Origin: Bacteroidota bacterium | GTDB lineage: Bacteria; Bacteroidota; Bacteroidia; Cytophagales; Cyclobacteriaceae | Direction of reading: 5' to 3' | Assembly (NCBI GenBank): GCA_016866235.1 | Contig: VGMW01000002.1 | Coordinates: 434,001-498,000, forward strand | Length of the DNA stretch: 64,000 nt | Part shown: positions 1 through 9,198 of the stretch, piece by piece | Position numbering within the stretch: position 1 is the stretch's first letter | Layout: each line of letters opens with the position of its first letter | Program-made: the position numbers and the translations under genes | Notes under the pieces: generated by a model | Database searches by the model: none | What the model saw: the letters and a program-made list of their open reading frames with translations, nothing else | Told to the model about the DNA's origin: nothing

Positions 1-36
1 TTCGATTGGGATAATTAATCGTGAAAATCATGAATT

Positions 37-1938
37 CTATTTTTCTAACCCTTTAAGATGGGCATCAAGAAACTTCAGAATTTCCTCATAGGCCTTGATG
101 TTATTCTCTTTTTTTACAAATCCGTGACCTTCATCTGGAAAAACCACATACTCTACTGGCACGCCATTTTTTCTGGCTTCTGCAACCATTTCATCCGATT
201 CAATTTGCAATACCCGTGGATCGTTGCTGCCCTGTAGAACGATAAAAGGCTTGGTTATTTTATTGGCAAAGAAAAGAGGTGACTTATTGTATAGGGCAAC
301 TGAGTCTTGCGTGAAAGGATCACCCAGTTCGGTATACAAAGCTGATCGAAAAGAACCCCACCAGGAAGGGATGCTTTTCAAGGTGCGCAGCCAATTGGTT
401 ACCCCAAACAGATTTACGCCTACTTTAAACGCTTCTGGCTGAAAGGCCAGTGCCGCCATCGTCATGTAACCGCCGTAACTGCCGCCCATAATGCCAATTT
501 TTTCCTTGTCAATTTCAGGAAGACCTGAAAGAAAATTTTTAGCCTCAACACAATCTCTTAAATCGGCATCACCATGTTTCCTGTCGTCTGCAGCAAAAAA
601 AGTTTTGCCATAGCCAGAGCTTCCCCGGTTGTTAACCGCCAGGATGGCATAACCATGATTCACCAGGTATTGGGTGTATCCTGAATAATTTAATCTGGTT
701 TGTCCACCCGGACCACCATGGATCAACAACAATGCGGGAATTTTCTCACCAGCCCCAATACCTTTTGGCATGTATAGAAGTGAGGGAATTTTTAATCCAT
801 CGAAGGAACTGAACCGAACCACTTTTCCTTCCACCAGGTCTTCAGGATTTATTTCCGGATTCAAATTGTTCGTCAACTGTCTTACCCTACCTGACTCAAA
901 TTCATATAAATACAAATTGGCCGGATTGTTTGAGCTGCTCAGATAGAAGCACATTTTGGTTTCACTGTCCGAAATATTGACGCCCGTGATGTCACCTTGA
1001 GGGATTCCCTGAATTTGAACCAGGTTCCCGACGCGATCGTAAATTTTCATTTCGGTTCGGGCATCGTTGTTAATGGCAACCACCCTGTACTTTCCTGTTT
1101 TCGAAATGTAGGAATAGGAAATATCCCACGGAGCATCTTCAATCTTTTTTCGTTCACCAGTCATGATGTCATAACTAGAGAGGTACATAAATTCGCTGTT
1201 CTCATCGGTGAGGTACATGAGTTGCTTTCCATCCACGCTGAAATATTGTGGGCTATACTGTGCATCGCCCTCATGTGGAGATAAAAGCTTTGTTTCGCCT
1301 GTCTGAGTATCGTGCAGGTATAGATTTGAATTGTTTGTGGTGATCGACTCAGTTAAAGCCAGATACCTTTCATCCCTCGATATAGCAGCTACGTTTAAAC
1401 CTTTTTCATTTTGGTAAATACTGGCCGCCGACAAAACAAAATCTTCTTTTTTTAGTGATCCGGTGCTGATTTTGTACAAATCAAAAAACCGTTTATCCCT
1501 GGAGTTGGACGTGTAATAAAGATTTTGTTTACTGAAGCTCCATCCGATGAAATCCGACTTCGCGGTGGAGTCGCTGATCAGATCCAACGCTTTTCCCTCT
1601 GGATACTGGACATACAAATGGCTGATCTCATTTCCGCCACGATCGCTGCTGTAAAGGATGCGATCATCTTCCGGGAAATAACTTTCAGAAAAAATAGCAT
1701 TGTCGGTAGACGAGGTAATAAATTTCTGTTCTCCGGTTTGCAGATCGATTTCGACAGCATTGAAAATACCTGTTTTATTAGAGTTGATCAGAAATCGATT
1801 TTCATCTTTGGAGAATGCCCCACCATTTACAGATACCACATCCATGAATTGGTTGATGGAATATTGCTCTGGTTTATCAGATGTACTGCAGGAGGTAAGC
1901 AAAGCCAAAATCAGAAAAAGTGTTGATGCGTATTTCAT
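37..1938 (-). CDS. S9 family prolyl oligopeptidase-type serine peptidase, lipoprotein
   Basis: Exported peptidase of the prolyl oligopeptidase/acylaminoacyl peptidase family, expected to cleave short peptides in the periplasm. The N-terminus is a lipoprotein signal peptide ending LLTSC (Cys17). Residues about 30-370 form TolB/WD40-like beta-propeller repeats. The C-terminal alpha/beta hydrolase domain has HGGPGG (oxyanion region), the nucleophile motif GGSYGGY (Ser487), the acid in QGSNDPRV (Asp573) and the histidine in DEGHGF (His605), so the triad is complete. At 633 aa it has normal family length. It lies 19 bases behind the methyltransferase gene on the same strand and is probably co-transcribed. 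Exact substrate is not readable from sequence. Confidence 0.93.
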   Translation of the reverse strand: MKYASTLFLILALLTSCSTSDKPEQYSINQFMDVVSVNGGAFSKDENRFLINSNKTGIFNAVEIDLQTGEQKFITSSTDNAIFSESYFPEDDRILYSSDRGGNEISHLYVQYPEGKALDLISDSTAKSDFIGWSFSKQNLYYTSNSRDKRFFDLYKISTGSLKKEDFVLSAASIYQNEKGLNVAAISRDERYLALTESITTNNSNLYLHDTQTGETKLLSPHEGDAQYSPQYFSVDGKQLMYLTDENSEFMYLSSYDIMTGERKKIEDAPWDISYSYISKTGKYRVVAINNDARTEMKIYDRVGNLVQIQGIPQGDITGVNISDSETKMCFYLSSSNNPANLYLYEFESGRVRQLTNNLNPEINPEDLVEGKVVRFSSFDGLKIPSLLYMPKGIGAGEKIPALLLIHGGPGGQTRLNYSGYTQYLVNHGYAILAVNNRGSSGYGKTFFAADDRKHGDADLRDCVEAKNFLSGLPEIDKEKIGIMGGSYGGYMTMAALAFQPEAFKVGVNLFGVTNWLRTLKSIPSWWGSFRSALYTELGDPFTQDSVALYNKSPLFFANKITKPFIVLQGSNDPRVLQIESDEMVAEARKNGVPVEYVVFPDEGHGFVKKENNIKAYEEILKFLDAHLKGLEK

Positions 1939-1957
1939 TTTATTTTTTGTTTCTCAA

Positions 1958-2824
1958 TTATTTTTCAAGGGTAACAAATAAATCTAAGGCTTCGTCTGCG
2001 CGCTCCGACAGAAAATAATCCTCATGGGTTATAGAAGCCACCAGCCCCGTTTGTTTCTTTTTCAAATGCTTTCGGTTTAGCCTGTTAAGGATTTCATACG
2101 GAATTCTTAAAACTGAGGCTGGCAACCGGTGCTGTAAATCAAGGAAATCCCATTTCGTTATACGATGAACACTCTTCCTGTTTTCTTCATGGTAGGCCAT
2201 CACCTTTTCATTACCCGCAATTCCTTGTACGGTTACCTTTGTAAAAATCCGTGATGATAAAGCATTGAGTTCACTGGCCGTGTATTCACGAATGTGCCAT
2301 GGATTCCTTGAAAGTGAAAGCGGTCTGTTGGGTGTAGAAAGAAATGCTTTTCCGCCAGGCTTAAGCATCCGATACAACTCCCTTAGAAAGAATTCGTCTT
2401 CCTCAATGTGTTCGATAACCTGAAAACTGACAATGCAGTCAAACCGATTGGATGGCATGGAAGAAAAGGGAGGGAAATCGGCTCGGATAAATTCACCCTG
2501 AGGATATTTTCTCCTTAGGGTAACGAGTGCTTCCTCAATTTTGTCTAAAGCAGTAAAATTTGAAGATCTGTTTATTAAAAGATTGACGCCTCTCCCTTCC
2601 CCGCAACCCGCCTCTAAAACTTCGCCTGCAACTAAGGGCTCAACCAGAATATAGGCTTTGAGTAACCTCTGGTGCAAAGGACTGTCAGAGGGATCAGACT
2701 CACTTGTTATTTCAGTAGAATAAATGGCCATTTTTTGAAAACAGTCCAAAGTTAATTCAAACATCCTTGTATCGGCTGCAGGTTGCATTGGAATCAAATC
2801 CTTTTCAATCCATTCGGATTTCAT
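1958..2824 (-). CDS. Class I SAM-dependent methyltransferase
   Basis: A 288-residue Methyltransf_11/25-type enzyme. The SAM-binding motif I is EAGCGEG (residues 71-77), followed by an acidic strand (TALDKIEE) and the post-motif CIVSFQVIEHIEEDE typical of this fold; LYRMLKPGGKAFLSTPN is the usual motif III region. About 50 residues precede the Rossmann core, and a C-terminal extension follows it. The acceptor substrate is unknown; ubiquinone/menaquinone-type and glycan methyltransferases look alike at this level. Starts at ATG 2824, divergent from the GWxTD gene with only 34 bases between starts. Confidence 0.85.
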   Translation of the reverse strand: MKSEWIEKDLIPMQPAADTRMFELTLDCFQKMAIYSTEITSESDPSDSPLHQRLLKAYILVEPLVAGEVLEAGCGEGRGVNLLINRSSNFTALDKIEEALVTLRRKYPQGEFIRADFPPFSSMPSNRFDCIVSFQVIEHIEEDEFFLRELYRMLKPGGKAFLSTPNRPLSLSRNPWHIREYTASELNALSSRIFTKVTVQGIAGNEKVMAYHEENRKSVHRITKWDFLDLQHRLPASVLRIPYEILNRLNRKHLKKKQTGLVASITHEDYFLSERADEALDLFVTLEK

Positions 2825-2846
2825 GTTCCTACAGCGGAAAGAATAC

Positions 2847-2854
2847 TAAATTTG
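2847..2854 (+). promoter_or_regulatory. Bacteroidetes -7 promoter element (TAAATTTG)
   Basis: Perfect match to the Bacteroidetes primary-sigma -7 consensus TAnnTTTG, ending only four bases before the ATG at 2859. With the start point a few bases downstream, the GWxTD mRNA would be essentially leaderless. No clear -33 TTTG at the expected distance. Confidence 0.5.
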
Positions 2855-2858
2855 AACC

Positions 2859-4043
2859 ATGCGATCTTTAATGGCACTGCCATTCCTGGTTTTCATCTTT
2901 GCTGTCTGCTCAGCAACCACCGTAAGGGCTCAGGCTATTTCTGGTTTCAACCTCGGCTATCTATATGATCCTGATGCTGAAATTAACCTAACCCTTTTTC
3001 CGGTAAGGCAAGGAAAGTCAACGCTTGTGCATTATAAATTCAGTGTAAATGCCAGGGATTATAAGGCGGGTGATTATGAATTGAAATGGGAAAAGCGGTC
3101 ATCGGTGAATGTCCGATCCGGAATTGAGGTTCAGCCGGACTTAAGGGAGTTGGAGGTTCAGGATAAATTCATAAAAGCCAATTTCCTGGTTGAAAACGAT
3201 GATAAGGTTTTTTTCCTTGTGGGCACCATCACCAATAAGGTCAATAAAGGCAGTTGGAACTTTTATACGGCTATCGATCCGTTGTGGCCAATTACCTTTT
3301 CACTATCCGACGCATCCAATACCGCTGTCTTAAGTTCAGCCATTCCAGTGAATCAGCGGTACACGGTTCGAAATCACACTGCTGCAAAAAAAATATTTGC
3401 TTTCTATTACCGCCAGGCTTTTGCGCCTGCTCCACCGCCTTTCATTAAAAAATCTTCTGAGGATAAGATTTTAAAGGCGGATTCTTCTTTTGTCCTGGTC
3501 GACGATTCTTTTATACCTTCTAAACCTGGACTTTACTTATTACAGCAGGATACCCTTGCCCCAGAGGGCTTGTCGGTGTTGGCAACGGTAGCTTCATTCC
3601 CAAAATACAACCGTGTTGAGCAACTCACAGGTCCGCTTACCTATTTGACTTCCTCCCCTGAACAAACCAGTCTTATGGATGCCGGGGGCGATAAATCAAA
3701 GTTTGACAAGGTCATTCTTGGTATAACGCGCGATGCTTCGCGTGCTAAAAATCTCATTCGTTCCTACTTCAGTCGAATTGAATTGGCCAATAGATTTTTT
3801 TCTGCCCATAAGGAGGGTTGGAAAACAGATCGAGGGATGATCTATGTGGTATTCGGTCCGCCTACAGAGGTTAGCAGGACCACCATGAATGAAATTTGGT
3901 TTTATAAAGACACGCGCCAGAAGTTCGTTTTTTATAGAAGTGGCAGTGTGTACTCCCCCGACTATTATTTTATGGAGCGCGGCGAACAGTATACGACCCC
4001 GTGGTATTCAACTGTTGATCTATGGCGCAAAGCGAGATTTTAA
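2859..4043 (+). CDS. GWxTD domain-containing exported protein
   Basis: A 394-residue exported protein with a signal peptide ending in AVCSATTVRAQA. The diagnostic GWxTD motif is present as GWKTD (residues 320-324), directly followed by GMIYVVFGPPTEV, the hallmark of the GWxTD C-terminal domain found mainly in Bacteroidota and Acidobacteriota. The upstream part is beta-rich with no recognisable enzyme motif. The role of the family is unknown. It is followed 24 bases later by rlmB on the same strand. The start is supported by the signal peptide and by the promoter element directly upstream. Confidence 0.85.
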   Translation: MRSLMALPFLVFIFAVCSATTVRAQAISGFNLGYLYDPDAEINLTLFPVRQGKSTLVHYKFSVNARDYKAGDYELKWEKRSSVNVRSGIEVQPDLRELEVQDKFIKANFLVENDDKVFFLVGTITNKVNKGSWNFYTAIDPLWPITFSLSDASNTAVLSSAIPVNQRYTVRNHTAAKKIFAFYYRQAFAPAPPPFIKKSSEDKILKADSSFVLVDDSFIPSKPGLYLLQQDTLAPEGLSVLATVASFPKYNRVEQLTGPLTYLTSSPEQTSLMDAGGDKSKFDKVILGITRDASRAKNLIRSYFSRIELANRFFSAHKEGWKTDRGMIYVVFGPPTEVSRTTMNEIWFYKDTRQKFVFYRSGSVYSPDYYFMERGEQYTTPWYSTVDLWRKARF

Positions 4044-4067
4044 TTTCCTCAATCCTAAACTTGATTC

Positions 4068-4817
4068 ATGACCGATAAGAAACAATTCATTTTTGGCACC
4101 CGTGCGGTCATGGAGGCAATAAGGGCAGACAAGGACATTGACAGGATTTATATCCAAAGCGGGCTTTCCAATGATTTAATCCGGGAGTTAATTCATGAAG
4201 CCCGTACTCGGGAAGTCAGTTTTTCTTTTGCACCTGCACAAAAACTTTCCGCTTTTTCTTCAAAAAATCACCAGGGTGTTGTGGCTGTCTTGGCGGCGGT
4301 GCATTTTGAATCGCTGGAAAATATCATCCATCAAATTTTTTCTGAAGGCCTGGATCCACTGATTCTCATTCTTGACCGAATCACTGATGTTAGAAATTTT
4401 GGAGCCATTATTCGGACTGCAGAAGCGGCTGGGGTTCATGCAGTCGTGATCCCCGATAAGGGCAATGCACCGGTTTCTGCTGATGCGGTTAAGACTTCTG
4501 CTGGCGCCTTACATCACGTCTCTGTTTGCAGGTCAAAAAATATGCGAAAAACGTTGCGTGAACTTCGTGACTCAGGTATTCGATCGGTCGGATGTACTGA
4601 GAAAGCCTCTGAATCTGTTTTTGGGGCCGTGCTTACAGGACCTATGGCCATTATTCTGGGCTCAGAGGAGGATGGCATCTCTCCTGAAGTACTTCAAGAA
4701 TGTGACCTGCTTGCTAAAATTCCGATGTACGGGAAGATTGGCTCTTTGAATGTTTCCGTTGCGGCTGGTATTTGTCTTTATGAACTGCTCCGACAGCGTA
4801 CGGCAGTTTCCCGCTAG
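4068..4817 (+). CDS. rlmB: 23S rRNA 2'-O-ribose methyltransferase, RlmB/TrmH family
   Basis: SPOUT-class RNA methyltransferase expected to methylate the 2'-O of G2251 in 23S rRNA. The N-terminal substrate-binding domain starts FIFGTRAVMEAI and contains FSSKNHQGVVAV. The knotted catalytic domain has the three SPOUT motifs: LDRITDVRNFGAIIRTAEAAG, VILGSEEDGISPEV and IGSLNVSVAAGICLYE. The length of 249 aa is typical. Its TAG stop shares the palindrome CTAG (4814-4817) with the TAG stop of the convergent manC gene. Other TrmH paralogues with tRNA or other rRNA targets cannot be fully excluded. Confidence 0.92.
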   Translation: MTDKKQFIFGTRAVMEAIRADKDIDRIYIQSGLSNDLIRELIHEARTREVSFSFAPAQKLSAFSSKNHQGVVAVLAAVHFESLENIIHQIFSEGLDPLILILDRITDVRNFGAIIRTAEAAGVHAVVIPDKGNAPVSADAVKTSAGALHHVSVCRSKNMRKTLRELRDSGIRSVGCTEKASESVFGAVLTGPMAIILGSEEDGISPEVLQECDLLAKIPMYGKIGSLNVSVAAGICLYELLRQRTAVSR

Positions 4818-5896
4818 AGGAATTTTGTTGCATCAGGATTGCTCTTCAGGTCATTAACATATTTTCTGAAAAGCTCTTCTCTGTCTTTTTCACAAACGAT
4901 CAATACATCATCGAACCAACCTATAAGGTAGCCGTTCAATCCTTGTATGACCATCATTTTGTCCTGTTGTCCTTTAATAAAACAATTTCTGGTATCGTAG
5001 GTTTTCACCATACCTTCCACATGGTTTTGATCGCCATCTTTAATCGAAGCCTCGTGGAGTGAGCCCCACGAACCCAAATCTGACCATGGGAAGTTTGCCT
5101 CAATGACATACACATTGTCAGCCTTCTCCATTACACCAAAGTCAATAGAAATATTTTTACACTGGGCATAGGTATTCTCCAATGCCTTTTTTTCATCCGT
5201 CTGACCGAAGTGTTTTTCCATATCTTCGAAGGCCTCGGCAATTTCAGGTGTGAATTTTTTAAGTGCCTCCGTTATGGCGTCGACACTCCAGATAAAAATT
5301 CCTGAATTCCATACGAAGTCACCACTCTCTAAAAACTTTTTTGCAATGGATAATTCCGGCTTTTCCGTAAACGTCTTGACCTTTTTGACAGGTGTTTTTT
5401 CCTGATGATATTGGATGTAGCCGTATCCAGTTTCTGGTCGGGTTGGTCTGATGCCCATGGTGATCAGGCAATTTTGGTTTCTGGCCTGTTCAATGGCTTT
5501 AGCGACGGTGTCCCTGAATTGTTGTTCGTTTAAAATCAGGTGATCGGAAGGGCTCACCACAATCACAGCATCAGGATTTTTCGATTTGATGTACCACGAA
5601 GCATACGCAATACAAGGCGCGGTATTTTTCCTCATAGGCTCAGCGAGGATCTGGTTGGCGCCAAGCTCCGGGAGTTGTTCTCGTGTGATGTCGTAATGCT
5701 CCTGATTGGTCACCACATAAATATTTTCAACTGGACACATTGGTGCAAACCGATCAAAGGTTGCCTGAAGCAAACTTCTTCCCGTTCCTAAAATATCCAG
5801 ATACTGTTTAGGCTTGGCATTCCTACTGTAGGGCCAAAACCGTACGCCCACTCCTCCTGCCATAAGGACGACGTAAGTGTTTTTTTTGAATGGCAT
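4814..5896 (-). CDS. manC: Mannose-1-phosphate guanylyltransferase
   Basis: Makes GDP-mannose from GTP and mannose-1-phosphate, a precursor for surface polysaccharides and GDP-fucose. The N-terminal nucleotidyltransferase signature AGGVGVRFWPYSRNAKPKQ is at residues 13-31; VVSPSDHLI, TGYGYIQY, TFTEKPE and WNSGIFIW follow in family order. At 360 aa it is the short monofunctional form without the C-terminal phosphomannose isomerase cupin domain. It lies eight bases downstream of the kdsD-like gene on the same strand, so both sugar-phosphate genes are likely one operon. Confidence 0.92.
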   Translation of the reverse strand: MPFKKNTYVVLMAGGVGVRFWPYSRNAKPKQYLDILGTGRSLLQATFDRFAPMCPVENIYVVTNQEHYDITREQLPELGANQILAEPMRKNTAPCIAYASWYIKSKNPDAVIVVSPSDHLILNEQQFRDTVAKAIEQARNQNCLITMGIRPTRPETGYGYIQYHQEKTPVKKVKTFTEKPELSIAKKFLESGDFVWNSGIFIWSVDAITEALKKFTPEIAEAFEDMEKHFGQTDEKKALENTYAQCKNISIDFGVMEKADNVYVIEANFPWSDLGSWGSLHEASIKDGDQNHVEGMVKTYDTRNCFIKGQQDKMMVIQGLNGYLIGWFDDVLIVCEKDREELFRKYVNDLKSNPDATKFL

Positions 5897-5904
5897 ATGT
5901 TTTA

Positions 5905-6873
5905 TTAAACGATTCCTTCTTTGAGCAAGTCATGCAAATGCACAAACCCAACCACCTTCGATTCATCCTCCACCACCAGCTGAGTGATGTTGTTCTCCTG
6001 CATGACCTGTAAGGCACGCGTTGCGAACTCACCTTTCCCAACTGTTTTCGGATTGACCGTCATGATGTCCTGCGCTGTTAAACCGGTGAGGTTAGAATGG
6101 CGCTCAAGCATTCTTCGGATGTCACCATCGGTGATTATTCCTTTCAACTTTTGTGTTCCATCGACTACAGCAGCTGCACCAAGTCGTTTGGATGAGATCT
6201 CAACAATAACATCTTTAACAGGGGTATTAGCCCCAACCATAGGCAACTGGTGGCTTGGATAAATATCTTCGACCCTCAGGTATAACTTTTTACCGAGCGC
6301 TCCACCAGGATGATTTTTAGCAAAATCGTCGCTGGTAAATCCCCTCAACTCCAATAGGCAGACAGCAAGGGCGTCGCCAAGGGCTAAATGAACAGTGGTG
6401 CTGGTGGTTGGCGCCAGGTTGTTTGGACAGGCCTCTTCGCCAATGGATCCATTCAGCACAAAATCGGCTTGTTTGGCCAAATAGGACTCAGTATTGCTAA
6501 CCAGCGCAACCAGTTTTGACCCGGTTCGTTTGAGCAGAGGCACTAAGGCCTTGATTTCTTCGGTATTGCCACTTTTTGAAATGCAGATTACAATATCCTC
6601 CCTACGGACCATTCCCAAATCACCGTGTAAGGCATCAGCAGCGTGCATAAACAACGCAGGAGTACCCGTTGAATTCAGCGTCGCAACAATTTTGCTGGCA
6701 ATTAGAGCACTTTTCCCTATCCCTGTGATAACAACCCGACCCGTGCTGTTGAAAATCTCCGAAACACACGACTCAAACTCATCATTGATGAATTTCGTCA
6801 CGTTTTCTATGGCATTCGCCTCATTATTTAGTACACGAATTGCGGTTGCCCTTATGTTTTTGGCTATTTTCAA
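5905..6873 (-). CDS. kdsD: KpsF/GutQ-type D-arabinose-5-phosphate isomerase
   Basis: Interconverts ribulose-5-phosphate and arabinose-5-phosphate, the first step to Kdo for lipopolysaccharide. Residues about 30-165 form a SIS domain (TGIGKSALIASKIVATL, the catalytic-site segment ALHGDLGMV, and CISKSGNTEE). Two CBS domains follow (about 200-255 and 265-320). The length of 322 aa is standard. The only plausible start is TTG at 6873: the next upstream in-frame codons run into a TGA and there is no in-frame ATG before the SIS domain. A TATCTTTG promoter element lies 19 bases upstream. Leads the operon with manC. Confidence 0.92.
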   Translation of the reverse strand: MKIAKNIRATAIRVLNNEANAIENVTKFINDEFESCVSEIFNSTGRVVITGIGKSALIASKIVATLNSTGTPALFMHAADALHGDLGMVRREDIVICISKSGNTEEIKALVPLLKRTGSKLVALVSNTESYLAKQADFVLNGSIGEEACPNNLAPTTSTTVHLALGDALAVCLLELRGFTSDDFAKNHPGGALGKKLYLRVEDIYPSHQLPMVGANTPVKDVIVEISSKRLGAAAVVDGTQKLKGIITDGDIRRMLERHSNLTGLTAQDIMTVNPKTVGKGEFATRALQVMQENNITQLVVEDESKVVGFVHLHDLLKEGIV

Positions 6874-6892
6874 TAAGTATCATTTAAGGGCC

Positions 6893-6900
6893 CAAAGATA
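6893..6900 (-). promoter_or_regulatory. -7 promoter element (TATCTTTG) for kdsD-manC
   Basis: Perfect TAnnTTTG on the minus strand, 19 bases before the TTG start of kdsD, inside the 59-base divergent gap with recQ. Its position supports the TTG start. Confidence 0.5.
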
Positions 6901-6932
6901 ATTGAATTGAAGATCTGCCATCACTGATAACT

Positions 6933-9122
6933 ATGATCGTTGCTGAGGAACAAGATGAGTTGAAGGTCAAACTGAAGGAATTCTTCGGTTATGGCAATTT
7001 TAGAGGCAATCAGGAGCCGGTAATCCGGAATATTCTCTCCGGCAGAAACACTTTTGTGATCATGCCTACGGGTGCCGGTAAGTCGCTTTGCTACCAGTTG
7101 CCTGCAATGATTTTAGATGGCTTAGCCATTGTGATTTCACCCCTGATTGCATTGATGAAAAATCAGGTTGATAGCCTCAATGCCTACGGAATTAACGCGA
7201 GATTTCTTAACTCTACACTCAACAAGGCAGAGATTACGCAGCTCAGAAAGGAGTGCGCCAACGGATCTGTTAAGCTTCTCTATGTCGCGCCCGAATCCCT
7301 GAATAAGGAAGAGAACATTTCCTTTTTGAGAAAGATTAAAATTTCGTTTGTGGCCATTGATGAGGCGCACTGTATATCGGAGTGGGGTCATGACTTCAGG
7401 CCTGAATACAGGAAGATTAAAACAATGCTGGCCCAACTCGGACAGATGCCGGTTATTGCACTTACGGCTACGGCTACGCCAAAAGTCCAACTCGATATTC
7501 AAAAAAATCTTCAGATGGAGGAGGCGGATGTTTTTATATCCTCCTTCAACAGGGTTAACCTCTTTTATGAAGTAAGACCAAAAAAGGAGACCAAAAAGCA
7601 GCTCATAAAATTTTTAAAAGATCACAAGGGTAAAAGTGGAATCATCTATTGTCTCAGCCGTAAAAAGGTAGAGGAGATTGCACAACTGCTTAACGTGAAT
7701 GGATTTAAAGCGGTGCCTTACCACGCCGGCCTTGATCCGGAAGTAAGGGTAAAAAATCAGGATGACTTCCTTAATGAGGAGGTAGAAATTGTGGTGGCCA
7801 CCATAGCCTTTGGAATGGGTATTGATAAACCCGACGTCCGATTTGTTGTCCACTACGATGTTCCCAAATCTCTGGAAGGCTATTATCAGGAAACCGGAAG
7901 AGCAGGCCGCGACGGACTTGAGGGTGTTTGTCTGATGTTCTATAGCCACAATGACCTGAACAAACTGGAAAAATTCAACAAGGACAAATCGGTTCAGGAA
8001 AGAGAAAACGCGAGAATCCTTTTGCAAGAGATGGAGTTCTATGCAGAGTCACCGGTCTGTCGACGCAAGCAGTTGCTACATTATTTCGGAGAAGAATACC
8101 CTGAGAACAATTGCGGCGCTTGCGACAACTGTGTTAATCCACGGGAGCGCTTTGATGGCACCGAGCATGTGAAAATTTTCCTCGAAGCTACTGTTCAGAC
8201 ATCTGAGCGCTTTGGACTCAATCACATCGTTAATGTTATCAGAGGCGTTGAAGATGAGTATGTGAAAAGCTACGGCCACACCGAACTTAAAATTTTCAGC
8301 AAGGGTGACCAGGAGGACAATGATTTTTGGAAATCTGTAGGAAGGCAGGCGCTGATTTATCAATATTTAGAAAAGGACATTGAAAATGTCGGTGTGCTGA
8401 AGCTCACCCAAAAAGGAAAGAAATTCTTGGTGAAGCCCCATCGCATTGAATTGGCAAGAGACCACGATTTTACTACCGCTATTGATGAAGAGGAGGAGTC
8501 GGCTGAACGTGCCGTACAGGCCAAATCTTACGATGCTAAGTTGTTTGAAGTACTTAAGTCATTGCGTAAGCAGATGGCACGGGAGAGAAACCTGCCTCCT
8601 TATGTAATCTTTCAGGATCCTTCCCTGGAAGAAATGGCAACCATTTATCCAACCACAAAGGAGGAGATGGCGTCCGTGAACGGCGTCGGAATGGGAAAGG
8701 TTAACAAGTTTGGCAAAGAGTTCATTGAGGTTATTCAGAAATATGTTGAGGAGAACGAAATAGAGACAGCAGCCGATGTGGTGGTAAAAACATCGGTTAA
8801 TAAATCCAACATAAAGGTTTTCATCATTCAGCAGATCGACCGAAAAGTAGATCTGGATGAAATTGCGGCGGCTAAAAACCTTTCTTTCGGAAACCTCCTG
8901 ACAGAAATTGAAAACATTTGTTTCAGCGGCACCAAACTAAATCTCGATTATTATATCGATCAGGTTTTGGATGAAGAGAAACAGGAAGCCATCCACGATT
9001 ATTTCATCAATTCTGAATCTGACAGCATTGAAGAGGCTCTCGCCGATGAGTCGAATGCTGATTTTTCTGAAGAAGACCTTCGGTTGATGCGCGTGAAGTT
9101 CCTTAGTGAGTACGCTAACTGA
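6933..9122 (+). CDS. recQ: ATP-dependent DNA helicase RecQ
   Basis: A 3'-5' DNA helicase for recombination and fork repair. Helicase motifs are in order: motif I MPTGAGKSLCYQLPA, DEAH box AIDEAHCISEWGHDFRPEY, TATATPKV, the motif V region IAFGMGIDKPDVRFV and motif VI YYQETGRAGRDG. The RecQ-Ct zinc site is CRRKQLLHYFGEEYPENNC followed by GACDNC. An RQC winged helix follows, then an HRDC domain (about 535-615) and a further ~115-residue tail with a helix-turn-helix-like segment (about 625-690) ending in an acidic stretch. At 729 aa it is the long Bacteroidota form of the enzyme. Followed by a strong terminator. Confidence 0.96.
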   Translation: MIVAEEQDELKVKLKEFFGYGNFRGNQEPVIRNILSGRNTFVIMPTGAGKSLCYQLPAMILDGLAIVISPLIALMKNQVDSLNAYGINARFLNSTLNKAEITQLRKECANGSVKLLYVAPESLNKEENISFLRKIKISFVAIDEAHCISEWGHDFRPEYRKIKTMLAQLGQMPVIALTATATPKVQLDIQKNLQMEEADVFISSFNRVNLFYEVRPKKETKKQLIKFLKDHKGKSGIIYCLSRKKVEEIAQLLNVNGFKAVPYHAGLDPEVRVKNQDDFLNEEVEIVVATIAFGMGIDKPDVRFVVHYDVPKSLEGYYQETGRAGRDGLEGVCLMFYSHNDLNKLEKFNKDKSVQERENARILLQEMEFYAESPVCRRKQLLHYFGEEYPENNCGACDNCVNPRERFDGTEHVKIFLEATVQTSERFGLNHIVNVIRGVEDEYVKSYGHTELKIFSKGDQEDNDFWKSVGRQALIYQYLEKDIENVGVLKLTQKGKKFLVKPHRIELARDHDFTTAIDEEEESAERAVQAKSYDAKLFEVLKSLRKQMARERNLPPYVIFQDPSLEEMATIYPTTKEEMASVNGVGMGKVNKFGKEFIEVIQKYVEENEIETAADVVVKTSVNKSNIKVFIIQQIDRKVDLDEIAAAKNLSFGNLLTEIENICFSGTKLNLDYYIDQVLDEEKQEAIHDYFINSESDSIEEALADESNADFSEEDLRLMRVKFLSEYAN

Positions 9123-9141
9123 TTGGCACCGATCCTATCTG

Positions 9142-9169
9142 AAAAGCCCGTATCTTTACGGGCTTTTTT
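9142..9169 (+). terminator. Rho-independent terminator after recQ
   Basis: Perfect 11-bp stem (9142-9152 with 9157-9167; core AAAAGCCCGTA), a TCTT loop, and a T tract of six bases to 9169. Begins 20 bases after the recQ stop and precedes purD. Confidence 0.9.
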
Positions 9170-9198
9170 ATTGATCCGATTTTTACGGACACCTAACC

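Noticed and set aside
1525-1926. 133-residue open frame antisense to the S9 peptidase
   Set aside because: Covers the propeller region of a gene with a complete catalytic triad; no motif of its own.
6494-6901. 135-residue open frame antisense to kdsD
   Set aside because: Lies opposite the strongly conserved SIS domain; low-complexity Ser/Leu/Ile-rich translation typical of a shadow frame.
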